The position numbers and the translations under genes are program-made. Under the pieces are notes generated by a model. It ran no database searches, was not told the DNA's origin, and saw only the letters and a list, made by a program, of their open reading frames with translations. Shown here piece after piece: positions 1 to 7,682 of a DNA stretch of 46,523 nt (the first letter of the stretch is position 1; every line of letters begins with the position of its first letter). This stretch comes from an uncultured Prevotella sp. (lineage in GTDB: Bacteria; Bacteroidota; Bacteroidia; Bacteroidales; Bacteroidaceae), in NCBI GenBank assembly GCA_944320355.1, contig CALUHC010000027.1, forward strand, positions 1-46,523. Direction: 5' to 3'.

Positions 1-33
1 TTTCGTCTTGCCGGCGTGCAGATTGGCAGTCGC

Positions 34-70
34 CTTTGTCGAAGGCGTAGCGGGCTACGTCGAGACAAAG
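34..70. repeat. Hairpin-forming inverted repeat
   Basis: The outer arms CTTTGTC and GACAAAG enclose inner arms CGTAGC and GCTACG with a two-base loop. No gene is visible in bases 1-133 around it. It could be a terminator-like or repeat hairpin. No T-run follows on either strand, so termination is not supported. Confidence 0.4.
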
Positions 71-140
71 CGGCAGACAAGATGCCGCTGGCAGGGCGAA
101 AGCACTTGGAAAGCCTGAAAAGCAACAAAAATATATTCCT

Positions 141-163
141 GGCGGTCTAATGACCGATTTGGG
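141..163. repeat. 16-bp palindromic box, copy 1
   Basis: The sequence GGCGGTCTAATGACCG contains the inverted repeat CGGTC-TAAT-GACCG and is followed by ATTTGGG. The same box, also followed by ATTTGGG after two extra bases, occurs at 40485-40500. The surrounding bases 164-360 hold nothing recognisable. Confidence 0.5.
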
Positions 164-360
164 TTGAAGCATAACACCTTCCGCCAATGGCAATGATTTC
201 ATTCCGTCCAAGCCCAACCTTCGCACCGGATAATTCAAACTTTCTTGGCGAAAAGCATATCTAAAGCACATCTTTCTTGGTTTTGTTACGTTTTTATCTT
301 ACCTTTGCATAAGGTAAGCTGCACGAAAGACCGATACTCATCGACATGATGACATACTGA

Positions 361-719
361 AATGTACGTCAAGACGGGGCGACCCTCTCCCCAACCCTCT
401 CCCGGAGGGCGAGGGAGCTGTTGCCATTTGTCTGCCGATAGCGTACCAGCCAATGGCTCAAAAACAATCACCGACAAAAAGAAAGAATAATGGATGTCCG
501 CATTTTGCCAACCCAAAGCGCATTCTCCCCTCCTTTTCCAAAGGATGGGCGGGGGTGGTTTGTAGAACAATGGCATAACCAATAAACAGACACATCGCAT
601 ATCTGCTTATTTGACAAGCCACCCCAGCCCCTCCTTTGGAAAAGGAGAGGACAAGTGAAACCCTTCAGAAGGGTCTGGGAAATATGCGAATATGCATAAA
701 AAGACATACGGACATTCAT
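361..719. repeat. Intergenic repeat family R1, copy 1, with a G/C-rich fragment before it
   Basis: The element proper is 490-719. It starts with a variant of ATGAATGTCCGC and ends with the inverted form GCGGACATTCAT (here TACGGACATTCAT). Inside, a CCCCTCCTTTTCCAAAGG arm and a CCTTTGGAAAAGGAG arm face each other, next to GGTGGTTTGT and ACAAGCCACC. Bases 385-415 carry a second module (CCCTCTCCCCAACCCTCTCC followed by GAGGGCGAGGGAG), which recurs at 3900, 4342 and 29815. No ORF is credible between 1 and 747. Confidence 0.75.
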
Positions 720-747
720 AAAGAGACAAGACAACCAAGCACTGACA

Positions 748-2961
748 ATGGAGAAAAACACCGAACTGCAGATGGCGTGGGACTTCGTGGAAAAGACCGG
801 AGCCAACGTGTTCCTGACCGGAAAGGCCGGCACGGGCAAGACAACCTTCCTGCGCGAACTGCGCGAGCGGTCGCCCAAGCGCATGGTGGTGCTCGCGCCG
901 ACGGGCATCGCCGCCATCAACGCCGGGGGCGCAACGATTCACTCTTTCTTCCAGCTGCCGCTCTCGCCCTACGTGCCGGGAGCGTCGTTCGGGGGCAGGG
1001 AGCAACGCCGCTACCAGTTCGGCAAGGTGAAGCGCAACATCATAAAGACGCTCGACCTGCTCGTGATAGACGAAATAAGCATGGTGAGGGCCGACCTGCT
1101 CGATGCCGTTGACTCCGTGATGCGCCGCTACCGCCGCCACGACAGGCCCTTCGGCGGGGCGCAACTGCTGCTCATCGGCGACCTGCAACAGCTGGCCCCG
1201 GTGGTGAAGGACGGCGAGTGGGAGATGATGAAAGCGTACTACGACACGCCTTTCTTCTTCTCAAGCAAGGCGCTGAACATGACAAACTACGTGACCATAG
1301 AGCTGCAGAAGGTCTACCGGCAGCAGGACAGCAGCTTCCTGGCACTGCTCAACAAGATTCGCGACAACACCGCCGACGACTCCACCCTGGCCGAACTGAA
1401 CCGCCGCTACCTGCCGGGATTCAACCCGCCGGCCGACAGTGACTACATCCGTCTGGTCACCCACAACTATCAGGCGCAGGCCATCAACGACCGCGAACTG
1501 GCCGCACTGCCGGGCCACGAGATGACGTACACGGCGCAGGTGGAGGGCGACTTCCCCGAGCACAGCTATCCGGCTGACATGGAACTGACGCTGAAGGAAG
1601 GCGCACAGGTGATGTTCATCAAGAACGCGCCCGACCGAAGCTACTACAACGGCATGATAGGCAGCGTGGTGACGGCCACGGACGACAGGCTGAGAGTGAG
1701 GAGCAAGACCACAGGGGAGGTAATAGAGCTGGAGCCGGCGGAGTGGACCAACGCGCGATATGCCATCGACGAGCGCACAAAGGAGATTACCGAGACCGTG
1801 GAGGGCGTGTTCCGCCAGTACCCGCTGCGCCTGGCCTGGGCCATAACCATACACAAGAGCCAGGGCCTCACGTTCGAGCACGCCATCATAGACGCGTCGC
1901 GCTCCTTCGCCCACGGGCAGGCCTACGTGGCGTTGAGCCGCTGCAAGTCGCTCGAAGGCATGGTGCTCAGCGCCCCGCTGGGGCGCGAGGCACTCATCAG
2001 CGACGACACCGTGAACAGCTTCATAAACCGCGCCGAGGCTTCGCGCCCCACCGCCGACACCCTGAGCGGCATGGAGCGCGAGTACGTGGCGCAGGTGCTC
2101 GACGAGCTGTTCGGTCTCGAACTGCTGCGCCAGAGCGCGGAGATGATGCAGCGCACGCTCACCGAGCACTTCTATGCCAAGTACCACACACTGCTCATGG
2201 GCTACGCCTCGGCCATGAAGGACCTCGACGCAGACCTGGCCGTGGCCGCAAAGTTCGCCGCACAATACCGCTCGATGCTCGCCTCAGGCCACCAGGCAGG
2301 CAGCCCGCAGCTGCAGGAGCGCGTGCACAAGGCCGCCGCATACTTTGCCGCAAGGCTGAAACCGATGGGCGAGCTCTTCGCCAAGACGCGCGTGGAGACG
2401 GGCAACAAGGCCGTGAAGACGCAGTTTGACGACCGCCGGGCGCAGCTCGGCGAGGAGCTGTCACTGAAGCTGCGCCTGCTGGAATACGAGAGCCGGGACG
2501 ACACAAAGTTCTCCACCGGCGACTACCTGCGCCGAAAGGCAGCCATACTTCTTGGCAACGACGACAAGCCCGCGCCCGAACCAAAGGCGCGACGCGCCTC
2601 AAAGAGCGCGGCACGCACCAAGGAAAAGGCCGCGACGCGCGTGCCCACACGGCAGGTGAGCCACGATATGTTCACCAGGGGCATGACCATCGGGCAGATA
2701 GCCGCCGAGCGCGGGCTGGCCGTGAGCACCGTCTTCGGCCACCTTGCGCAGTATGTGGAGCAGGACTTGCTGCCGCTCGACCAGCTCGTGCCGCAGGAGC
2801 ACATAGACCAGATACGCAACCACGCGCGCCTGCACCCCGACCGCGTGCGCTCATCGGAAATAAAGGAGGCCGTGGACGACAGCATATCGTACAGCGAGAT
2901 ATTGCTCGTGAAGAAGATGTCAGGCATCGAGGACCCCAAGGACGACGACCTGCCGTACTGA
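748..2961 (+). CDS. PIF1/RecD2-like superfamily 1 DNA helicase with C-terminal HTH
   Basis: Likely an ATP-driven 5'-3' DNA helicase acting in replication or repair in the cytoplasm. The Walker A motif GKAGTGKTT is at residues 25-33, followed by the APTGIAA motif near 50-56. Walker B, LLVIDEIS, is at 104-111. Motif V (ITIHKSQGLT) lies near 367-376, and motif VI (AYVALSRCKSLEG) near 391-405. The C-terminal ~100 residues carry a helix-turn-helix (about 640-690, GMTIGQIAAERGLAVSTV) of the HTH_40 type often fused to such helicases in Bacteroidetes, with a K/R-rich linker before it (about 605-635). At 737 residues it is full length. The start at 748 places Walker A at the usual distance. The esterase gene follows after 37 nt, so co-transcription is possible. 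The helicase class is clear; the cellular role is inferred. Confidence 0.9.
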   Translation: MEKNTELQMAWDFVEKTGANVFLTGKAGTGKTTFLRELRERSPKRMVVLAPTGIAAINAGGATIHSFFQLPLSPYVPGASFGGREQRRYQFGKVKRNIIKTLDLLVIDEISMVRADLLDAVDSVMRRYRRHDRPFGGAQLLLIGDLQQLAPVVKDGEWEMMKAYYDTPFFFSSKALNMTNYVTIELQKVYRQQDSSFLALLNKIRDNTADDSTLAELNRRYLPGFNPPADSDYIRLVTHNYQAQAINDRELAALPGHEMTYTAQVEGDFPEHSYPADMELTLKEGAQVMFIKNAPDRSYYNGMIGSVVTATDDRLRVRSKTTGEVIELEPAEWTNARYAIDERTKEITETVEGVFRQYPLRLAWAITIHKSQGLTFEHAIIDASRSFAHGQAYVALSRCKSLEGMVLSAPLGREALISDDTVNSFINRAEASRPTADTLSGMEREYVAQVLDELFGLELLRQSAEMMQRTLTEHFYAKYHTLLMGYASAMKDLDADLAVAAKFAAQYRSMLASGHQAGSPQLQERVHKAAAYFAARLKPMGELFAKTRVETGNKAVKTQFDDRRAQLGEELSLKLRLLEYESRDDTKFSTGDYLRRKAAILLGNDDKPAPEPKARRASKSAARTKEKAATRVPTRQVSHDMFTRGMTIGQIAAERGLAVSTVFGHLAQYVEQDLLPLDQLVPQEHIDQIRNHARLHPDRVRSSEIKEAVDDSISYSEILLVKKMSGIEDPKDDDLPY

Positions 2962-2998
2962 CCGCCGCCCCACCCCACAAACCAAAACCCACAATGAC

Positions 2999-3826
2999 AT
3001 GAAGAAAAGACTTCTCACATTATATATAATGGCAATGCTCGCCGTGTGCGCTTTCGCACAAAGAGGACAGCTGGCCGCCATGCGCGGCGTGGTAGATGGC
3101 GGCTACAACTTCTGGCTATACGCCCCGAAGGAATACGTGGACGACGGCCGCCGCGTGCCGGTGATAATCTTCCTGCACGGCGCGAGCCTGTGTGGCAGGA
3201 ATATGCAGCGCGTGCGCCGCTACGGTCTGCTGCACGCAATAGAGAAAGGACGCTACTATCCCTGCATGGTCATCGCGCCGCAGAATCCCGGCGGAGCGTG
3301 GAATCCAGACAAGATTGCGCGCGTGCTCGACTGGGTGGAGGCGCGCCACGACATAGACACCACGCGCGTCTACGTCATCGGCATGAGCCTTGGCGGCTAC
3401 GGCACGCTCGACTTTGCCGGCACATATCCCGACCGCGTGGCGGCGGCCATGGCCCTATGCGGAGGCAGCACGCTCAAGGATTTCAGCGGACTCGGCCGCA
3501 TACCGCTGTGGATAATGCACGGCACGGCCGACAGGGCAGTGCCCATCAGCCAGTCGAAGAGCGTGGTGGAGGCCATAAAAGAGTCGGGGCACGACTCGCT
3601 CTTGCGCTATGACTGGCTGCGCGGGGCCGACCACGGCGATCTGGCACGCATACTGTACCTGAAGCAGACATACGACTGGCTGTTCTTCCACACCACGCTC
3701 GACGACCCGCGCGAGGTGGACCGCGATGTCACCATCAGCCTCAGCGACCTGAAAAACGCCTACACAAACCTCGACCCGGAGGCCACACGCTACGACATAG
3801 TGAAGGAAATCAAGCCGAAAAAGTAA
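2999..3826 (+). CDS. Secreted alpha/beta-hydrolase (esterase/prolyl-oligopeptidase-like)
   Basis: A 275-residue alpha/beta-hydrolase with an N-terminal signal peptide (MKKRLLTLYIMAMLAVCAFAQ, probable cleavage after AFAQ). It is therefore exported to the periplasm or outside. The fold motifs are in order: the oxyanion strand VIIFLHGAS (about residues 59-67), nucleophile elbow GMSLGG with Ser130, acid GTADRAVP with Asp178, and base GADHGD with His212. The layout matches the PHB-depolymerase/phospholipase-carboxylesterase-like family, often annotated as 'prolyl oligopeptidase family' in gut Bacteroidetes, where members remove acyl or feruloyl groups from plant polymers. The substrate cannot be told from sequence. 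The gene follows the helicase by 37 nt, and a repeat cluster follows it. Confidence 0.85.
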   Translation: MKKRLLTLYIMAMLAVCAFAQRGQLAAMRGVVDGGYNFWLYAPKEYVDDGRRVPVIIFLHGASLCGRNMQRVRRYGLLHAIEKGRYYPCMVIAPQNPGGAWNPDKIARVLDWVEARHDIDTTRVYVIGMSLGGYGTLDFAGTYPDRVAAAMALCGGSTLKDFSGLGRIPLWIMHGTADRAVPISQSKSVVEAIKESGHDSLLRYDWLRGADHGDLARILYLKQTYDWLFFHTTLDDPREVDRDVTISLSDLKNAYTNLDPEATRYDIVKEIKPKK

Positions 3827-3834
3827 TATGAATG

Positions 3835-4562
3835 TCTGCATATTGCCAACCCTACGCGCACTTGGAGGTGTATCAAAATGCGTGTTCGGCCCTGCAAGCC
3901 CTCTCCCCATCCCTCTCCCAAAGGGCGAGGGAGTAGTTACCACTTGACTACGGGTTTGCGTGCGCAACCTTACTTAACCTTTTACTTCCTTACATTTTAC
4001 TTTTAATAATAGGGCGAGGGAGTAGTTGCCTTTTGCCACCGCAGACATTCTGAATCACAATATCCTAATGTTTTTCAAATATGAATGTCCGCAAGTTGCC
4101 AACCCCTAAGGGCATTGTCCCCTCCATTTCCAAAGGAGGGGCGGGGGTGGTTTGTGGAACAATGTCACAGCCAATGATCAAACAAATTGTATATCAACTT
4201 ATTTGACAAACCACCCCTGCCCCTCCTTTAGAAATGGAGGGGACAAGTGGAAGCCTTTCCAAACCAATTTGGCAACTTGCGGACATTCATTTCTTCAAAT
4301 TGTTATGCCAAATCTTTTTTCACTTCAGTTCACGGACAAACTATTCCCTCGCCCTTTGGGAGAGGGCTGGGGAGAGGGTTTTGGCCATTAGACGTGCATT
4401 TTGATACATCACCAAGTGAAACTCTTTCAGACGCTTTGGCAACTTGCGGACATTCAAATACCACTTTTCCTAAGACAATGCCAGCGAGAGGCTTTGACAT
4501 TGGGAAAGGAAGAGACAAGCGGAACGCCTTTCAAACGAGTATGGCAACTTGCGGACATCCAT
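3835..4562. repeat. R1 repeat cluster: one full copy and three partial copies
   Basis: The intergenic stretch 3827-4902 has no gene before 4903. A full R1 copy covers 4081-4290, with near-perfect inverted ends (ATGAATGTCCGCAAGTTGCC at the left, its complement at 4271-4290) and paired GGAGGGG/CCCCTCC modules. Partial copies are at about 3835-4010 (left end plus the CCCTCTCCC module), 4330-4457 (GGGAGAGGG module plus right end) and about 4460-4562 (right end only). The cluster reads like nested or tandem insertions of a MITE-like element. Confidence 0.75.
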
Positions 4563-4733
4563 TAACTTTTTTATGTTAAAGACGGCAGCTAGTGGCATCT
4601 TGTCCAAACATCTGATATTCAACAAGTTGCGAAACGGCGCATTTTGCCTTGCGAAACGGCGCGTTTTGCAGGCCCAGACAGGCCGTATTGCAGTGCGATA
4701 CGGGCCGTTTCGCACTGCAATACGGCACATACC
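4561..4733. repeat. R3 palindrome array with conserved leader, copy a
   Basis: A leader beginning ATTAACTTTTTTATG and ending ATTCAACAAGTTGC (4561-4630) runs into imperfect palindromes of about 20-25 bp with cores such as GAAACGGCGCATTTTGC, GAAACGGCGCGTTTTGC and GATACGGGCCGTTTCGC. The same leader-plus-array layout is found at 43133-43285. Arrays without this leader occur at 11388, 26845 and, degenerate, 39300. Confidence 0.7.
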
Positions 4734-4867
4734 GAAAACCAAAGCGGCAGAGGCTGTCTCTGGCTGCATATTTGCAAGTATGGGCAGATTGCGGATTTTC
4801 ATCTTCAAAAAGTAATAAAGCCACATCGGCAGATAATTTGTTTACAAGTCCTTTGAGTCTTTTTTAG

Positions 4868-4875
4868 TACCTTTG
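4868..4875 (+). promoter_or_regulatory. Bacteroidetes -7 promoter box
   Basis: TACCTTTG matches the TAnnTTTG consensus. The inferred transcription start is near 4880, giving a leader of about 23 nt for the gene at 4903. It rules out the upstream in-frame TTG at 4873, which lies inside the box. No clear -33 element is visible. Confidence 0.65.
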
Positions 4876-4902
4876 CACCACAAAACCAAATATACAAAAG
4901 CA

Positions 4903-5238
4903 ATGAAAAAGGTAAAGATTACTGTTCTGAAACGAGAACTGAAGGAAGACCTTGCCGCCGAATACGGCTGCCAGGGTCTCGGCCCATGCGGCAGGCTGAG
5001 GGAAGGCCAGGTGTTCTACGCAGGCATAGACTGCCCCGAGGGTCTGTGCAACACAGCGTGGAAATGCATGCACCAATATGTCTTCGCACTGCAAAACGGC
5101 GTGGAGAACTTCTTCTTCGACAACTGGTGCCGCCATCCGCGCACGGCCATAGCCTGTTGCAACGACGGATTCCGCCCCGTGTACTTCAAGCTCGAAGCCA
5201 CCGACGAGGACATTCCCAACCCGGAAAAGAAAGGGTAG
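4903..5238 (+). CDS. Small Cys-rich protein, TIGR04076-like
   Basis: A 111-residue cytoplasmic protein with no signal peptide. Its order of features (KITVLKRELKEDLAAEYG, then a Cys-Gly-Pro-Cys stretch, EGQVFYAG, CPEGLCNTAW, and an aromatic region with NWC and ACC pairs) resembles the TIGR04076 family of small Cys-containing proteins, whose function is not established. At least eight Cys residues suggest metal or redox chemistry, which is inference. The start codon ATG 4903 was chosen because the -7 box at 4868-4875 makes the earlier TTG impossible. It stands alone between repeat clusters and ends just before the R2 repeat. The naming is moderately sure; that the gene is real is well supported by the promoter and by coding quality. 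Confidence 0.75.
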   Translation: MKKVKITVLKRELKEDLAAEYGCQGLGPCGRLREGQVFYAGIDCPEGLCNTAWKCMHQYVFALQNGVENFFFDNWCRHPRTAIACCNDGFRPVYFKLEATDEDIPNPEKKG

Positions 5239-5248
5239 ATTTTATTAA

Positions 5249-5524
5249 GGGAGTTATAAGGAGTCAGCGGGAGATAGCGCTACACTGCGTTCCGCTCGGG
5301 GAGTTAGCGGACAATAGCTTCGTTGGCGGCTCACTATAAACCATCACTTGGGGATATTTGGATGACTTCTACTGTCAGCCAACTTCCCGATCGAAGTACA
5401 ACGAAGCATAAACATCTTTTACCTCCTATAGAAATCATTTGCAAAACTATTGTCCGCTAACTCCCTGAGCGTAACGCAGTGGAGCGATAACTCCCGCTAA
5501 CTCCTTTTAACTCCTACTATAAAT
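5249..5524. repeat. R2 inverted repeat pair, left of the acetyltransferase
   Basis: The left arm 5249-5320 (GGGAGTTA ... GCGGGAG ... GTTAGCGGACAATAGCT) is the inverted counterpart of the right arm 5447-5524 (CTATTGTCCGCTAACTCC ... CTCCCGCTAACTCC). The right arm is repeated almost exactly in direct orientation at 6303-6380, on the other side of the next gene. The middle 5321-5446 holds nothing recognisable. Confidence 0.75.
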
Positions 5525-5561
5525 ATTCACCAACTACATATAACTACGAAACACAAAAAGC

Positions 5562-6122
5562 ATGACGATAGAGAAATTCCAGCAAATGATTGCCGACGGG
5601 CTGCCGCTCGAAGGCACAGAGATGATAAACTTCATGCGGCAACAGAGCGCGCAGACAAGGCGGGTGCTCATGGACCTGAACACCAACTACCACACCGACG
5701 AGGAGATAGTGAGGCTGTTCTGCGAGATAACCGGCACGGAGGTAGACCCGTCGTTCCGTATGTTTCCGCCCTTCTATACCGACTTCGGCAAGAACATACA
5801 CCTCGGAAAGAACGTGTTCATAAACTCCGCGTGCCAGTTTCAAGACCAGGGCGGCATCTTCATAGGCGACGGTTGCCTCATCGGCCCCGGCACCATGATG
5901 GCCACACTCAACCACGGCTTCGAGCCGGAACACCGCCAAAACATGACACACGCACCGATAGTGCTCGGCAAGGGCGTATGGACCGGAGCGCACGTCACCA
6001 TCCTTCCGGGTGTGACCATAGGCGACAACGCCATCATCGCCGCCGGCGCCGTGGTGGCAAAAGACGTTCCCGCCAACACCATCGTTGGCGGAGTGCCTGC
6101 CAAGGTGATTAAGGAGATATAG
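5562..6122 (+). CDS. Sugar O-acetyltransferase, hexapeptide-repeat (LacA/Maa/NodL type)
   Basis: Transfers acetyl from acetyl-CoA to a sugar hydroxyl; members of the family act on maltose, galactosides or chitooligosaccharides in the cytoplasm. The protein has 186 residues, the normal length. An N-terminal helical maltose-acetyltransferase region (about 1-60, with NTNYHTDEE) is followed by left-handed beta-helix hexapeptide repeats (about 75-180, e.g. IGDGCLIGPG, IGDNAIIAAG and VVAKDVPANTIVGG). The catalytic His is His118 in TLNHGF. The end PAKVIKEI is typical. The gene is alone and flanked on both sides by R2 repeats that share a 78-bp near-identical direct copy. The nearby alpha-glucan locus makes maltose a plausible acceptor, but this is inference. 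Confidence 0.9.
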   Translation: MTIEKFQQMIADGLPLEGTEMINFMRQQSAQTRRVLMDLNTNYHTDEEIVRLFCEITGTEVDPSFRMFPPFYTDFGKNIHLGKNVFINSACQFQDQGGIFIGDGCLIGPGTMMATLNHGFEPEHRQNMTHAPIVLGKGVWTGAHVTILPGVTIGDNAIIAAGAVVAKDVPANTIVGGVPAKVIKEI

Positions 6123-6137
6123 GTATCTTTATCTTTA

Positions 6138-6380
6138 GGGAGTTAGAAGGAGTTAGCGGGAGTTATCGCTCCACTGCGTTACGCTCAGGGAGTTAGCGGA
6201 CAATAGCTTTGTGGGTGAGTTCCATAGAAGGTGAATGGTACTTTTATTGGAGCGATAACTCCCGCTAACTCCTTCTAACTCCCATAGAGCTCACCCACAA
6301 AGCTATTGTCCGCTAACTCCCTGAGCGTAACGCAGTGGAGCGATAACTCCCGCTAACTCCTTTTAACTCCTACTGTAAAT
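6138..6380. repeat. R2 repeat cluster, right of the acetyltransferase
   Basis: Three arms are seen: 6138-6208 (same sense as 5249-5320), a short inverted arm at about 6251-6287, and 6303-6380, which is a 78-bp direct near-copy of 5447-5524. The cluster abuts the stop codon of the GH53 gene (6382). A very degenerate relative is seen at about 32100-32170. Confidence 0.75.
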
Positions 6381-6381
6381 C

Positions 6382-7662
6382 CTACCTTCCCACATTCTTT
6401 CCGCCGACTACGTAAACGCCTTTGGGCAGACGCTCTATGTCGGCCTCGGTGCCGACAGGCACGCCACCCAGCGTATAAACACGCTCGGAGGCACGGCCGG
6501 CGGCCTCGGCAGACGGGGCGGAGATGCCCGAAGTGACGTTGAAGGCGGCGAGCGACGAGAGGGCAGAGAGGGCGCGGCCGGTCTGGTTGTCGAACAGTCC
6601 GGCGTTATACCAGCTGTCCGTCACGCGCTCGGTGGCCCAGTCCAACCCGTACTCGTTGGCCTCAAGCCACCACCAGAACAGTCCGGTGACGTTGGCATGG
6701 GCATTGAGCGTGGCCACGAGAGCGTCGGCAAATGCCTTCTGGCCGGCCTCGGTGATTGGGTAAGTGGCCGAATAGTCATACTCCACTTTAGGCTGCCAGT
6801 TGTGATAATAGCCCGTCTCCACTATCATTACCGGCTTGTCGGCATAACGCTGCCCGAGCGTTGTGAGCGCAGCATCGAGCGCGGCGAGATTGCCATGGTG
6901 GTATGGATAATAGCTCAGGCCTATGATGTCATAGTCCAGTCCGGCCGCGTTCATGTCGTCATAGAACGCCGTGAGATAGGCTGGTTGCGCCACCCGCTCC
7001 GTGTGGAGCACCACTTTGGCCTCCGGGCACACCTCGCGGCAGGCGCGGATGGCAGCAGACAGCAGCGTGGTGAAGCGCGTCCTGGTGGCATCGGTGCCGC
7101 CGATGGCGTAATAACGCTGCCACGACGCCTCGCTGCCACGGTCGCCCCACAGCATGCCGTAACTTATCTCGTTGCCCGTCTGTATGAAGTCGGGCGTGGC
7201 TCCGGCGGCGTTCATCTCGGCGAGCACGTCGCTGGTGTAGGAGTAAAGGCGGTCGGCCAGCTCGCTGTCGCCAAGCCCCAGCCACGCGTCGGGCGTGAAC
7301 TGCTTGGCCGGGTCGGCCCACGTGTCACTGTAATGGAAGTCGAGCATGAGGGCAAAGCCCGCCTCCTTGATGCGGCGGCCGAGCGTCTTCACATACTCAA
7401 GGTCCTGCATCACGCCCTCGCCCCGCTCCGTGTCGGTGGCCTTGGCGGGGTCAACGAACAGGCGGACGCGCATGGCGTTGAGCCCCTGCCCGCGCAGGTA
7501 GGGCAGCATCTCGGCTATGGGCTGCCCCGCGTTGTCATAATACTGCGCGCCGTGGCTCTCGTACTCGGCCAGCAACGATATGTCGCCGCCAACGTATTTC
7601 TGGGCGGCCAGCGGAAGCGCGAGGCCGAGAGCCAAGGCCGCCGCCATGATGATTTTCTTCAT
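6382..7662 (-). CDS. GH53 endo-beta-1,4-galactanase with C-terminal sorting-like tail
   Basis: Predicted to hydrolyse beta-1,4-galactan side chains of pectin outside the cell. It has 426 residues: a signal peptide (MKKIIMAAALALGLALPLAAQ), then a GH53 TIM barrel from VGGDISLL (about 24) to about 370. The acid/base is Glu165 in TGNEISYG, the nucleophile Glu282 in VETGYY. Also seen are LMLDFHYSDTWADP and GLFWWW, hallmarks of the family. The last ~45 residues (VYTLGGVPV ... LPKGVYVVGGK) form a tail of the type seen on secreted Bacteroidales proteins, shared with the amylase upstream. Start 7662 was chosen for the signal peptide and because GGAG precedes it. An open frame continues upstream but overlaps the amylase. 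It lies 20 nt after the amylase stop, so the two are very likely co-transcribed. It is a paralogue of the gene at 9968-11059. Confidence 0.9.
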   Translation of the reverse strand: MKKIIMAAALALGLALPLAAQKYVGGDISLLAEYESHGAQYYDNAGQPIAEMLPYLRGQGLNAMRVRLFVDPAKATDTERGEGVMQDLEYVKTLGRRIKEAGFALMLDFHYSDTWADPAKQFTPDAWLGLGDSELADRLYSYTSDVLAEMNAAGATPDFIQTGNEISYGMLWGDRGSEASWQRYYAIGGTDATRTRFTTLLSAAIRACREVCPEAKVVLHTERVAQPAYLTAFYDDMNAAGLDYDIIGLSYYPYHHGNLAALDAALTTLGQRYADKPVMIVETGYYHNWQPKVEYDYSATYPITEAGQKAFADALVATLNAHANVTGLFWWWLEANEYGLDWATERVTDSWYNAGLFDNQTGRALSALSSLAAFNVTSGISAPSAEAAGRASERVYTLGGVPVGTEADIERLPKGVYVVGGKNVGR

Positions 7663-7682
7663 AAAACACTCCTTTCTATTAG

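Noticed and set aside
490-719. R1 copies as insertion sequences
   Set aside because: They are at most 230 bp and code for nothing; no transposase with matching ends is in the window.
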